Below are positions 1 to 11,498 of a DNA stretch of 64,000 nucleotides, piece after piece. The notes beneath the pieces are model-generated. The model did not search any database, had not been told where the DNA came from, and was given only the letters and a program-made list of their open reading frames with translations. Made by a program: the position numbers and the translations under genes. Every line of letters begins with the position of its first letter. Positions within the stretch are counted from its first letter, which is position 1. The DNA comes from Chloroflexota bacterium (GTDB lineage: Bacteria; Chloroflexota; Anaerolineae; Promineifilales; Promineifilaceae), in contig JAJRYT010000012.1 of assembly GCA_024275635.1 (NCBI GenBank), positions 1 through 64,000 on the forward strand, given 5' to 3'.

Positions 1-135
1 CGAGCCAAAGTGCGCGAGATGTATCAATCACCCGTCCATAAACTCAACGGTTTTGTCTATCGTGACAATTGGCTTGAAAACCTGCTTGTGGCCACCTCAT
101 TACAGGGCTTTCAGGTCAGCAACAAAAAATGTTAG
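1..135 (+). CDS. C-terminal end of an unrecognised protein (partial)
   Basis: The window opens inside a plus-strand reading frame that is open for 44 codons and stops at TAG (133-135). The visible tail reads RAKVREMYQS... and ends SNKKC. I do not recognise a family. The stop codon sits at the breakpoint where the neighbouring Tn3-type transposase is cut off, so the last residues may be altered by that junction. The frame may also be chance, since only 135 bases can be seen. Confidence 0.35.
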   Translation, partial: RAKVREMYQSPVHKLNGFVYRDNWLENLLVATSLQGFQVSNKKC

Positions 136-137
136 AA

Positions 138-1692
138 CTAGGTAAATTCATTCATAAACCGGCAATGCCGGTTAACGAACTGAAATACCGCCTGAATATC
201 TACCTGAGCCAGGGACTCGAAAAAGGGATCGTTAACATCTTCATCAACACGCGAGTAGGGCAGGCTCCAACGCCCACTTCGTTTGTTTTTGATATGCTCA
301 TTCTCCCCAGAGGCAATCCGCTGATTCACCTGCTTGAGCCGAGTCTCCAATGACTCTTTGAGTTCGGCCAGATGCGCCTCCGCTGCTTGGGACAGAATTG
401 GCAAGCCGACCTGGGCAATCAGAGCCTCCTTCTCTCGCCACTGTTCATCACTCAACAAATCATCGTCAAAGCTGCGATAGCGGACACTGGGCCGACAAAA
501 AACATCGCCCGACTCCAGATTGTTGCGCAGCAACCGGTAGATGAGAAATTCATAGCGGTCAACCAGGAGTTGTTTTTCACCAGCGTCATTGGTCGTATAA
601 AGATAACGTTTGTATTGCTCGGTGATGAAACGCTGCGGGAGCTTGTCTGGTTTGTATTGCGTCAGCGGTTTTGTCTTCTGCAGGGCTGCTTTCAGAAAAT
701 GAACGGCCGTTATCAAAGGTTTATTGGCGTCTGTGGCCGAGAAATCAATGGCGTGCAGGAGAGGCCGTAAGCGTCGCTTGAATCGATTGGCTACTTGATC
801 AGTATGCTGCCACTGAAAGAGATGTTCATCCAACCGGGCAGTTTGCAAAATATGATCAGCAACCTTCGTCAGCTTCATCTCCGGGAGAATAGCAAAGGCT
901 TGCATCCGCACATCGGCAAATGGCGTCTCGTCAGCGATTGTGTCATCGGCAAACAGTTTGAGTACCTGCCCGGCTTTGTAAAGATTGCGATTATGTTCCA
1001 GCCGATACTCGTAAACCCGCTCCTTGGCCACGCTTTTGGCTTCGTCAAGAAGCTGCCGGACTCGGTAGATAAAGCAATTCGTTAAGCGCGGCAACCGCAT
1101 CATCGGTCAGGTGAGATTTGGCTATGGCCGTGAGCCTTTCTTTCTCTCGCTGCAACACATCGCCGATCATCTCCTGCATAACGGTATAACCGGGAGCAAT
1201 GAGACGTTGTCGTGACAGATAAGCCATTAACTCACGGAATATGTAGACAGGGCGACTGCTAATTTGTGCTGCTTGTTGGGCCTTCAATCGCAGTTGTTGT
1301 CGTTCCTCTTGACCACAAATACGATATTGCAACAACTCCAAAATCAGGCCTTGCTGCTTGAGGCGTGTGACTTTGGCGATATCCAATTCGACCAGTACGG
1401 CATTAGGGAAGTGGGTGCGTTGCACATACTCGGCATCGGCGGCCACCTGCTGGAGGCTGAACACAAAGAATTGTTGACGCGCTTTGAAATAGCCCAATTG
1501 CAGGATGTAGTAGATGGAGGATTTCAGACCATGCAACTGCGATAGAACCGCCTTCTCCGGCGGCGAAAGGGCAAAATAGAAAGCCCGATCTTCGTCATCG
1601 AAAACAGGCAGTCCATAAATGGCCTCTATTTCGTCTGTTTCCAAAATCTTCAATCGTTTTGTCGCTGTCTGGGCAGTTTTGTTTTCAGCCAT
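138..1692 (-). pseudogene. tnpA: Tn3-family transposase, frameshifted and lacking its C-terminal half
   Basis: Two minus-strand frames together make the N-terminal part of a Tn3-family TnpA. The first (1692 to about 1075) carries the N-terminal DNA-binding region, with the typical LGYFKARQQFF segment. The second (about 1085 to 138) continues with YRVRQLLDEA... . The switch of frame lies near 1075-1085, where LNELLY in the first frame should be followed by RVRQLL in the second; one extra base there explains it. The second frame ends at FMNEFT, where family members continue into HLQPRY and the DDE catalytic domain, so about 530 of some 980 residues remain and no active transposase can be made. 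The start is taken at 1692, behind AAGGAG; an ATG seven codons upstream has no ribosome site. Confidence 0.8.
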
Positions 1693-1734
1693 GCAAACCA
1701 ACTCCTTCACCATGTTTCATAAAGTGTACTTTCT

Positions 1735-1800
1735 GAGACATTCGGATTGACAGGTATCATTTTATGTCTCATAATGTATTTCTCAAATTATTTTCGAGTT
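1735..1800. promoter_or_regulatory. res-like resolution site between tnpA and tnpR
   Basis: The AT-rich gap between the divergent transposase and resolvase genes contains TGAGACA (about 1733-1739) and the inverted copy TGTCTCA (about 1764-1770). The second copy runs on as TGTCTCATAATGTAT, which resembles the half-site of Tn3/gamma-delta resolvase sites (TGTCTnATAAT). Position and sequence both fit a res site that also serves as the divergent promoter region. Subsites II and III are not resolved by eye. Confidence 0.55.
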
Positions 1801-1822
1801 TTTGGAACAAGGGGAAGGACAC

Positions 1823-2374
1823 ATGGCAATTGTGGGCTATGCTCGCGTTAGTTCTGTGGGGCAAACGCTGGCAGTTCAACTCGATAAGCTGATGCATTGT
1901 GACAAAATCTTCCAGGAGAAGAAAAGCGGCGCTTCAGGGAAGCGTCCTCAATTGGATGCTTGCCTGGAATATGTGCGGGAAGGGGACACGTTGGTTGTTG
2001 CTCGCCTGGATCGGCTGGCTCGCTCGACGCTTCACTTGTGCCAAATTGCTGCTGACCTGGAGAGCAAGCGGGTGAATCTCCAGGTGCTTGACCAAAATAT
2101 TAACACCAGTGATGCAACAGGGCGATTGTTATTCAATATGTTGGGTGCGATTGCTCAATTTGAGACAGAACTGCGAGCCGAACGGCAAATGGATGGGATT
2201 CAAAAGGCCAAAGAGCGGGGCGTCAAATTTGGCCGACGCAAGAAGCTAGACCGACAACAAATCATCGAACTGAAACGGCGGCGAAGCAGCGGCGTGTTCA
2301 TCAAGACATTAATGAAAGAGTATGACATCTCTAAAGCCAGTGTGTACCGGTACCTGGCTCAAGATGTTTCTTGA
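1823..2374 (+). CDS. tnpR: Serine recombinase (Tn3-type resolvase)
   Basis: A 183-residue small serine recombinase that resolves transposon cointegrates at res. The N-terminal catalytic domain begins GYARVSSVGQT, with the nucleophile in ARVSS; RLDRLARS is the conserved arginine motif; GAIAQFETELRAER begins the long E helix. The C-terminus (about 140-183) is a helix-turn-helix with GRRKKLD and ISKASVYRYL. Length and domain order are normal for the family and no lesion is seen. The start is the ATG at 1823 behind GGGGAAGGAC; a TTG seven codons upstream is open but less likely. It is divergent from the broken transposase, as in Tn3. Confidence 0.92.
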   Translation: MAIVGYARVSSVGQTLAVQLDKLMHCDKIFQEKKSGASGKRPQLDACLEYVREGDTLVVARLDRLARSTLHLCQIAADLESKRVNLQVLDQNINTSDATGRLLFNMLGAIAQFETELRAERQMDGIQKAKERGVKFGRRKKLDRQQIIELKRRRSSGVFIKTLMKEYDISKASVYRYLAQDVS

Positions 2375-2412
2375 AGTAGCTCTGACCAATCTGGAGGCGT
2401 CAGGAGTAACCA

Positions 2413-3435
2413 ATGGCTAAGACCGAGTGGCAACCAACCAACGAACCCGGCCGCTATGACGCAGCGCGGGTAGCGAACCTGAAACTCATTCACCAGGCTA
2501 TCGAGCGTTTGCGGCTCCCGCCGGTCCGCTTTCGTAAGCTCAATGCCATCTGCAATGCTCTGGAAATGCAAATTGAGGACGGCGGCGATGCTCCTGCGGT
2601 CAACAACCGCTTGCTAGAGGCGTTACAGTTGATAGTTATTCATCAGGTCGGGCAGCAGCGAGCGGCAGCTATGCTCCAGGCCATTGACGATTTCGCCCAG
2701 GCGGAAGAAGCGAGGTGGGAGCAGATCCAGACCGGAACACTGCCACCGCTCAAGATGGAACCGGATGAAGAACTGGACGAACTGATGCAAACCGGTTACG
2801 AGTTGATATCTGCCAACCAGACAACTACGGGTTGTGACCACTGGTTGGCCGCCTGGGAACAGGTCAAGAAACTGGCCACGCCGACCATGCGTAGGGTTCA
2901 GGCTTTTGATGACGCTTATCCAGGACTCCTGCAGTCCGTCTTTAATTGGAGCCAGGATCTGGAAATGGAACTCCACAATGCCGGTTTTTCCAATCCCACT
3001 TATTTTAAGCGCCGCATCCGGTATGTCCGTGAATACCTGGCCCAGTTTCCTGATGATGATGCTGATCGTCACATCTCCTTCCGGCGAGCCGAAGGTGAGG
3101 CACTATGGGAGTTGGGGCAGACAGCTGAGTCAGAAACAATTTACCAGAAGTTGGTCACAACCTTTCCTGACCGAGCCTGGGGTTACATCGGTTGGTCAGA
3201 CCAATACTACATGTGGCGCGACTCGCCAGCAGATTACAAACGGGCTGAAGAAATCTTGCGTCAGGCTTTGACCCGGCCAACGTTAGATGATCGCCGCTCG
3301 GTTCAAGAGAGATTGGAAGGGCTATTTGAGCGGCGAAAAAAAGCTAGGCAAGAAGCTAAATCTGCTGTCAGGCAACCAGAAAAGAAACAAAAGCGCAAAT
3401 TCAGAAGCAGTCGGAAGAAGCGAAGGAAGAAGTAG
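2413..3435 (+). CDS. TPR-like protein, probable transposon passenger
   Basis: A 340-residue soluble protein 38 bases after the resolvase, in the same direction. Residues about 200-310 (RAEGEALWELGQTAESETIY followed by YKRAEEILRQAL) look like tetratricopeptide-type helical repeats. The last 40 residues are extremely basic (KKARQEAK...KKRRKK), which suggests nucleic-acid binding or an unstructured tail. There is no signal peptide or membrane segment. I do not recognise a specific family. Proteins of this appearance occur as passengers of Tn3-like elements, but the function is not known to me. The ATG at 2413 is preceded by GGAG. Confidence 0.7.
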   Translation: MAKTEWQPTNEPGRYDAARVANLKLIHQAIERLRLPPVRFRKLNAICNALEMQIEDGGDAPAVNNRLLEALQLIVIHQVGQQRAAAMLQAIDDFAQAEEARWEQIQTGTLPPLKMEPDEELDELMQTGYELISANQTTTGCDHWLAAWEQVKKLATPTMRRVQAFDDAYPGLLQSVFNWSQDLEMELHNAGFSNPTYFKRRIRYVREYLAQFPDDDADRHISFRRAEGEALWELGQTAESETIYQKLVTTFPDRAWGYIGWSDQYYMWRDSPADYKRAEEILRQALTRPTLDDRRSVQERLEGLFERRKKARQEAKSAVRQPEKKQKRKFRSSRKKRRKK

Positions 3436-3452
3436 TGCTGCAGGCAAGCAGC

Positions 3453-4463
3453 TTATCTATCTGGAATATACCTTTTTGGGGGGAATACGACACAAACCCC
3501 ATGTTGGGCACGGCGCTGCCACGCCAGGGCAAAGGGAGCCAGGCTGGGGTGGCTGTCGGTCAGACGGCCGTACCCCTCCTCCCACCCGGTCAGCCATTCC
3601 ACCAGTCCATCCAGCAGATCGGGCAGGGCGTCGTACTGGACGGCCGTTCGCAGCGTATTGGTCAGCATTTGCACCCGGCCGCCAAACCCGCGCGGCAGGT
3701 CAAACCGGCGCGCCAGCCGGGCGACGTCATCCCGGCTCAGGTACACGCCGCTGTGCGGCGGCGTGGTCAGGTGAACGGCGATCTCTTTCAAGCTGGCACG
3801 CTCATCGTCGAAGGGAGCGGGCGTGTCCGGGAGAGGTGACGGATTTTCAAAGCCAGATAGGTCGGCGGCGTGCTGCGCGATTAAGGCCAGCGTCAGGTCG
3901 GCCAGCGCGGTGTAAAACGGCCGTTCCCGCTGCCGCACCGCCAGGATGAAGGGAGGCAGCCACCGCAGCAAATGTTCCCCCAAAAATGTGCGCTGTCTGG
4001 CCTGCATCTGGCGGGCGACGTGAGGCCGGTCGTCTTCCCAGGCGTCGGCCTCAGCCTGGCAGAGGTGGGCCAGCGCGCCCAGTTCCTGGCTGATATGGTC
4101 GGGGCTGGCGACGGCCGTGTCCGCCACATACCCTATTTGCCTGTATCGCGCCGCCACCTGCTCTGTCACCGTCCCCCCCAGTAAACCGGCGCCGTCCAGA
4201 AAGATGCTCTCGTAAGGGAACAGGTTGAAGCCAAACAACTGGTAATGTTCAGCGGCGGCTTCGTCAAAATCGGGCGAGTCGAGGAGGGCGGCGGCCAATT
4301 CCGGGATGGCCTGGACGTAGGGGAGGAGGACGGCCGTCACCCCATCCCGAAACAAGCGGCCGAACAACGCATACCCGTGATGCCGGGCCTGGGCCAGTTC
4401 TGTAAGGGTTAATCTGTGCCGACCGCGCAAATAATGAGGGGTGGTGATTTGCACTTTAGTCAC
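3453..4463 (-). CDS. TorD/NarJ-family molybdoenzyme chaperone
   Basis: A 336-residue mostly helical protein of the TorD type: a cytoplasmic chaperone that binds an apo-molybdoenzyme and helps load the cofactor. The TorD core is at about 20-240, with the family-like FNLFPYESIFLDG segment, ERPFYTALADLTLALI, and the C-terminal LTTPPHSGVYLSRDDVARLA. It is the last gene of the minus-strand sulfur operon, 23 bases after the persulfide dioxygenase gene, and the likely client is the SoeA-like protein upstream. The start is a GTG inside a short repeat (4444-4486), so the first residues (VTKV) are repeat-encoded. The last residues may come from the Tn3-element border. The extra C-terminal 100 residues make it longer than a minimal TorD. 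Confidence 0.75.
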   Translation of the reverse strand: MTKVQITTPHYLRGRHRLTLTELAQARHHGYALFGRLFRDGVTAVLLPYVQAIPELAAALLDSPDFDEAAAEHYQLFGFNLFPYESIFLDGAGLLGGTVTEQVAARYRQIGYVADTAVASPDHISQELGALAHLCQAEADAWEDDRPHVARQMQARQRTFLGEHLLRWLPPFILAVRQRERPFYTALADLTLALIAQHAADLSGFENPSPLPDTPAPFDDERASLKEIAVHLTTPPHSGVYLSRDDVARLARRFDLPRGFGGRVQMLTNTLRTAVQYDALPDLLDGLVEWLTGWEEGYGRLTDSHPSLAPFALAWQRRAQHGVCVVFPPKRYIPDR

Positions 4464-4486
4464 TTCGCACCTTAGTCACTTATTAC
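4444..4486. repeat. Spacer repeat, AGTGACTAAAGTGCGA family
   Basis: On the minus strand the gap between the rhodanese stop and the TorD start reads AGTGACTAAGGTGCGA followed by AGTGACTAAAGTGCAA. The same repeat occurs again at 11572-11600 between the FrnE-like and SoeBC genes. It supplies the TorD start codon here and the FrnE stop codon there. Confidence 0.7.
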
Positions 4487-5902
4487 TCAACCGCCATACG
4501 TGCAAGCCATGCCGTCGCCGTCTATCATGGGCAGGCGGGCGGCGCGCCAGGCGTCCATCCCACCGGTGACGTTGTAAATGTGTGGATAGCCGTTCATCTT
4601 CAAGATGCTGCTGGCGGTGCTGGAGCGCATCCCACCGCCGCAGACGACGGCGATGTGGTCTTCTGGCGGCAAGGTTAACGAACCCAGGTCGGTCTGCATC
4701 AGCTTGAAATTCATGTGAACGGCCGTCTCAATGTGCCCCTCATCCCACTCTTCAACGTCGCGCACGTCCAACACCCGCAAGCGGCTGCCGGACAACTTTT
4801 GTGCCAGCGTGTGGATGTCTATTTGCGGCACAGTCGCCAGGGGTTGGCCCGCGTCCAGCCAGGCGCTCATGCCGCCGTCCAGGGCGCCAACCACACGAGA
4901 ATCCAGAGCCACGAAAGCCATGTTGAAGATGGCGCGCTGGGCTGATGCCTCATCTTCGGCCACTAAAATGATGGGAACGTCCGGCGGCGTCACCCAGCCG
5001 ACGCGCTGCTCAAATTCGGCGCTGGCAAGCTGGACGTTGTAGGCGCCGGGGATGTGCCCCGCGCCAAATTCGGCCGCAGAACGGGTGTCTACGATGATGT
5101 GGCCTTGCTGCCGCTGTTGGTTGACGGCCGTGACCGACAAGAGGGCGGCAACGGGCGTGGACAGGGTGAGCGGCAATCTGCCCTGGTTGGTAGCCACAAT
5201 GTTGACGATATTGGCCGGTTTGACCGGCTGATCCGTCTGCATGTAGGCGATGAACCGGCCGCGATCTTTAATCCGCAAAGCGTCGTTATAACGTCGTTCG
5301 TAGCCAACGGTCGTGGCAACCTTGCCACTGGTGACGCGACCTCAAGTGGAACCGGCCAGGTGGCCGGGATAAACCTCCACGTGGTCGGGCAGGTTGAGGA
5401 AGCGGGGGATGGAGACGTCGAAGATGACGGGCGCCCCTTCCTCGCCGGCCTGGGCCAGGTCGGGCCGGGCCACGTCGCCCACCAGCACAAAATCGGCCGT
5501 GAGGATAAACCAGGGTTCATCGCCGCGCGGATAATCATACACCAGCAAATTGATCTGCTCCGGTCGGTGGCCGGGGACGTGGACGACTTCCATGCCCACG
5601 CCGCCCATTTTGATCAGATCGCCATGTTTGACGCGGGCAGCTTCGTAGGTGACGTCGGCCAGCTCGGGCAAGATCAACTCGCCGCCACTGGCTGCCGCCA
5701 GCCGCCGCGCGCCGGAAACGTGGTCGGCATGGCTGTGGGAATCTATGACGTAGCGGATGCGGCTCTGTTTCTTCTTCGCCATCTCCAGGTAGGGTTGTAT
5801 GTCCCACAACGGATCGAACACCATGCTTTCGCCGGTGCGGTCACAGCCGATCATGTAAGCGGCGCACCCCGTTTCTTCGCGGATGATTGTTTCCAGCCAC
5901 AT
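4487..5902 (-). CDS. Persulfide dioxygenase-rhodanese fusion (CstB-like) with in-frame UGA, candidate selenoprotein
   Basis: Read through the UGA at 5342-5344 this is one 471-residue protein. Residues 1-186 are a metallo-beta-lactamase-fold sulfur dioxygenase with HxHxDH (H56, H58, D60, H61), the later His in VPGH, and the Asp in VGDVARPD. Residues about 240-345 are a rhodanese domain lacking its Cys, and about 360-471 a rhodanese with the active-site CGGGMRSS. The UGA is codon 187, in GST-U-GRVTSGK followed by TVGYERR. Homologues have Cys here (GSxCG); in S. aureus CstB, from memory, it is Cys201, implicated in persulfide chemistry. A SECIS-like hairpin follows. Expected role: oxidation of per- or polysulfide sulfane sulfur to sulfite or thiosulfate in the cytosol. 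Start ATG 5902 follows GGAGGCGCTT. The alternative is a point error or nonsense mutation. Confidence 0.85.
5313..5344 (-). promoter_or_regulatory. Candidate bacterial SECIS of the CstB-like gene
   Basis: Minus strand: UGA (5344-5342), then 19 nt, then a four-base loop AGGU (5322-5319) closed by GUGGCA (5328-5323) pairing perfectly with UGCCAC (5318-5313). An outer GGUC/GACC pairing can extend it across a bulge. A 6-bp upper stem, a G in the first two loop positions and 16-37 nt between UGA and loop are the published bacterial SECIS requirements as I recall them; the E. coli fdhF loop is AGGUCU. Confidence 0.75.
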
Positions 5903-5914
5903 AAGCGCCTCCGT

Positions 5915-5998
5915 TTTGCGTGTTCGGTATGCCGTATACCGTATACCGTGTTCCGTATTCAGTCAACCGGTTACGGACAACGGATTACGGTACACGGA
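5915..5998. repeat. Spacer repeat, CCGTATACCGT / GATTACGG family
   Basis: The gap between the SoeA-like and dioxygenase genes is filled by short imperfect units (TTCGGTATGCCGTATACCGT, TTCCGTATTCAGT) followed by partly complementary ones (GGACAACGGATTACGG, ACACGGATCACGG), so the RNA can fold back. The same units occur at 13859-13990, 22201-22275, 24192-24250 and 55269-55330. Confidence 0.75.
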
Positions 5999-9013
<3,015 letters not shown>

Positions 9014-9113
9014 TATTTCCGTCCGATTGACTTACCTGTAAAATTCAGGCAAAATGAAGTTGGATCGCGTGATTTTTCTAAAAACGGCTCGTTTTTGGAA
9101 AAACGAGAGGTGG

Positions 9114-9428
9114 ATGATGAAAGTACAACCTATCCAGGTACTCAAAGATGGCGTTCTCATACCGCTGGAGTATCTTCCCGACGCCGATGAATTTGAGATT
9201 GAACAGGTAAACGGGTACGTGATGGTGCGTTCAAAGCCCGGTGGCAAAAAAAAGTCCGAAAAGCCTGAAACCGACACCGTTGCTGCTGATTCAAAGAACG
9301 ATTTGCCCCCGCCTCGTTTTTCATGGATCGGAAGTATGCGCTTTGATAATCCCAACCTGTCAGTAGAGGTCGAAGATATTCTGGAAGCTGAAATTGATCG
9401 TCGTTCTGGTTGGACAATAAAGAAATGA
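9114..9428 (+). CDS. Putative antitoxin of a VapBC-like pair
   Basis: A 104-residue protein opening MMKVQPIQVLKDGVLIP, which looks like an AbrB/VapB-type beta-strand DNA-binding start, with a disordered Lys/Glu-rich middle (about 40-65) and a C-terminal helix VEVEDILEAEIDRR likely to bind the toxin. It starts behind GAGAGGTGG and its stop overlaps the PIN-domain ATG as ATGA, so the two are translationally coupled. A small inverted repeat (CTCGTTT/AAACGAG) precedes the start and could serve autoregulation. The antitoxin identity is inferred from position more than from sequence. Confidence 0.6.
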   Translation: MMKVQPIQVLKDGVLIPLEYLPDADEFEIEQVNGYVMVRSKPGGKKKSEKPETDTVAADSKNDLPPPRFSWIGSMRFDNPNLSVEVEDILEAEIDRRSGWTIKK

Positions 9429-9892
9429 GCGCGTTAATGGATACCGGTTTTTTATTGGCCTTGTTGGATGTTGGCGATAAGTTACATGACGCTTGCCAAA
9501 TGGCATTGGCCCAAGAACCTAATCCGGTTATGCCCTCAGTTGTTATTCCAGAATTGGCGTATATGGCGCTCCGAAGCGGAGAATATGCCCCATTTATTGA
9601 TTTCATGCGCTCCATTGCCAATGGCGAGACGCCGATGGTTTTTGTTGAACGCAGCGATTTTGCGCGCACGGCCGATCTCATGGAGAAATACGCCGACAGT
9701 AAAATTGACTTTGTGGACTGCGCCATTGCGGCCGTTGCCGAACGATTAAACATTTCTCGCATTCTCACTGTGGATCAACGGGATTTCCGTATTTTGCGGC
9801 CAAAACATGTACCCGCATTTGAGATTTTGCCGTATAACAAGGTTGCAAACTTATCCTACTTTAACTATTGGGAATTTCCTGGGGGGCCATGA
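9425..9892 (+). CDS. PIN-domain ribonuclease (VapC-like toxin)
   Basis: A 155-residue PIN-domain protein, expected to cleave RNA with bound Mg or Mn. The acidic residues sit where expected: D in ALMDTGFLLALLD, E in VVIPELAYMAL, D in KIDFVDCAIAAVAE and D in ILTVDQRDFRIL. The family normally ends soon after FEILP; this frame runs some 20 residues further, and its last 32 bases overlap the end of the converging SoeBC-like gene. The pair is transcribed against the sulfur operon and sits between the two parts of one enzyme, which suggests insertion. Confidence 0.8.
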   Translation: MSALMDTGFLLALLDVGDKLHDACQMALAQEPNPVMPSVVIPELAYMALRSGEYAPFIDFMRSIANGETPMVFVERSDFARTADLMEKYADSKIDFVDCAIAAVAERLNISRILTVDQRDFRILRPKHVPAFEILPYNKVANLSYFNYWEFPGGP

Positions 9893-11498
9893 CGAAGGCA
9901 TACTCGTATAGGTAGAGGCCAACGGCCGTACTCACCCCCGCCGCCGCCGCCAAAACAACCCCGCCAACCAACAAACAAAGCAGCGGAACCACGTGCCCCA
10001 ACCCGATGCTGCCCCACCAGAAATGATGGCGGTAACGGCCGTGTGTCATCTCGTGCGCCGCTTTAGCCGCCACCTCGCTGGCGTGGGGAATGCTGAACTC
10101 GCCAACCAGGGTAATGAACAAATCCACAATAAGCGCGGCGGCAAAACTAATAATCGCCGCCCGGCTGATGTCGGCCGGGATAGCCAGGAACAAATCGAGC
10201 AAAAGCAGCGCCGCGCCGCCCATCATCAACGCCTGCACGATGAGATGGAACGGCAGCAGCGGACTTTGCCACAAATCCCGCCCCTCCGCTTGGGCGAAAA
10301 GGAAGGCGGTGTAAACGGCCACGCCAGCGGCCAGCGGCAGTCCCAGCCAGAGGAAAATGGCGCGCAAGACGGGTACGTCGTAATCGAACAGGAAACTGCC
10401 CAGTTCGTACAGCCACCAGAGTCCGGCCAGGGCGCTGAAGCCCATGAGGAATACTGCGCCCCGCGCCAGCCAACTATGCCACTGCGGGCGCAGAACGATG
10501 TAGAGGAACCGCTTCGGCTTTTCCAGGTCGTGTACCAGCAGGGCGGTGGTGGCTCCCATGAAGATGAGGGAGAGCAGGCCGCCGGCAACGGCCGTCACGC
10601 CATCAAACGCAAACCAGCCCAACCCCCAACCCAGGCTGAGCAGCATAAAAATCCCGGCGGCGATCCCCTTCGTCACCAGATAGGCGGGCACGGGCCAGTG
10701 CCAGGGGATTTTATGCTGGGCGTTGTAGGCCACCTGCACCATATGCTCCGCCATCACGCCGCCGAACTGGATAGGGCCGCCAGCGGGTTGTCCTTGCGTT
10801 TGCGGCTGGCGCACGGCCGTGCCGTTGCTGTGCTGCGTGATGCGTGTGGCGTGACGGCCGTTCTTCTCCGCGTGCCCGTCTCTGTGCAGGGGAATCACAT
10901 CCGCCCACATGAAGGTCTCTGGGGTGCGGGAGACGGCCGTTGGGTGCATCACCACGTCATTCCCCTCAACATAAAACAACTTGGGAGCTGTCCCCTGTTC
11001 CGGCTTACGCACTGTCACGTCGTGTCGCGCCAACACGTGGCTGATTTCGCTGTAGGGGTCATTCATATCCCCGGCAATGATGGCCTGCTCCGGGCAGACG
11101 ACGACGCAGGCCGGTTCCAGACCAACGTCCAGCCGGTGGGCGCAGTAATGGCACTTGGCGGCCGTCTCCGTCTCCGGGTCTATGTATATGGCGTCGTAAG
11201 GGCAGGCTTGCATACACGCCTTGCAGCCGATACAGACGCTGTTGTCAAACTCCACAATGCCATCGGCCCGCTGGTACATCGCCTGGGTGGGGCAGATGCG
11301 GACGCAAGGCGGGTTGGCGCAGTGATTACAGCGCGTCACCTGGAAATGGCGGCGGCTGTCCGGGAAAAGGCCCGTTTCTACGTACTTGACCCAGGTGCGG
11401 TTGACGCCCAGGGACACGTTGTTTTCTGATTTGCAAGCCACCGAGCAGGCGTGGCAGCCAATACATTTGCGGTTATCAATGACAAATCCATAATTCAT
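9861..11498 (-). CDS. Fused SoeB-SoeC-like subunit: four-cluster ferredoxin plus NrfD/PsrC membrane anchor
   Basis: One 545-residue protein joins two subunits that are usually separate. Residues 1-180 are a PsrB/DmsB/SoeB-type electron-transfer subunit with four cysteine groups (CIGCHACSVAC, CNHCANPPCVRIC, CIGCKACMQAC, CHYCAH...CVVVCP). A linker of about 70 residues (ending QTQGQPAGG) leads to an NrfD/PsrC-type domain with about eight membrane segments (PVPAYLVTKGIAAGIFMLL onward). It should pass electrons between the SoeA-like subunit and menaquinone. I chose ATG 11498 (MNYGFVIDNRKC), the normal family start; a TTG 20 codons upstream is open. It lies 84 bases after the FrnE-like gene. Confidence 0.87.
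   Translation of the reverse strand: MNYGFVIDNRKCIGCHACSVACKSENNVSLGVNRTWVKYVETGLFPDSRRHFQVTRCNHCANPPCVRICPTQAMYQRADGIVEFDNSVCIGCKACMQACPYDAIYIDPETETAAKCHYCAHRLDVGLEPACVVVCPEQAIIAGDMNDPYSEISHVLARHDVTVRKPEQGTAPKLFYVEGNDVVMHPTAVSRTPETFMWADVIPLHRDGHAEKNGRHATRITQHSNGTAVRQPQTQGQPAGGPIQFGGVMAEHMVQVAYNAQHKIPWHWPVPAYLVTKGIAAGIFMLLSLGWGLGWFAFDGVTAVAGGLLSLIFMGATTALLVHDLEKPKRFLYIVLRPQWHSWLARGAVFLMGFSALAGLWWLYELGSFLFDYDVPVLRAIFLWLGLPLAAGVAVYTAFLFAQAEGRDLWQSPLLPFHLIVQALMMGGAALLLLDLFLAIPADISRAAIISFAAALIVDLFITLVGEFSIPHASEVAAKAAHEMTHGRYRHHFWWGSIGLGHVVPLLCLLVGGVVLAAAAGVSTAVGLYLYEYAFVMAPQEIPNS

Noticed and set aside
1045-1103. Programmed frameshift in the Tn3 transposase
   Set aside because: No slippery heptamer and no downstream structure were seen, and the gene is truncated anyway; ordinary decay explains it.
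3436-3500. Right terminal inverted repeat of the Tn3 element
   Set aside because: A run of G residues (about 3478-3483) is suggestive, but no matching left end is visible and the sequence does not follow the Tn3 end well enough.
3287-3949. Plus-strand 220-residue frame overlapping the passenger and TorD genes
   Set aside because: Arg/Pro/Gly-rich composition of an antisense shadow, no ribosome site, and two supported genes cover the region.
4487-5344. Two separate genes: a metallo-beta-lactamase protein and a double rhodanese protein
   Set aside because: The rhodanese part has no credible start directly after the stop, the region between is coding in one frame with family-like sequence (GRVTSGK ... 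TVGYERRYN), and homologues are single fusion proteins.
9993-11429. Plus-strand 478-codon frame opposite the SoeBC-like gene
   Set aside because: The minus strand encodes cysteine clusters and membrane segments; the plus frame is Gln/His/Arg-rich with no recognisable domain or ribosome site.
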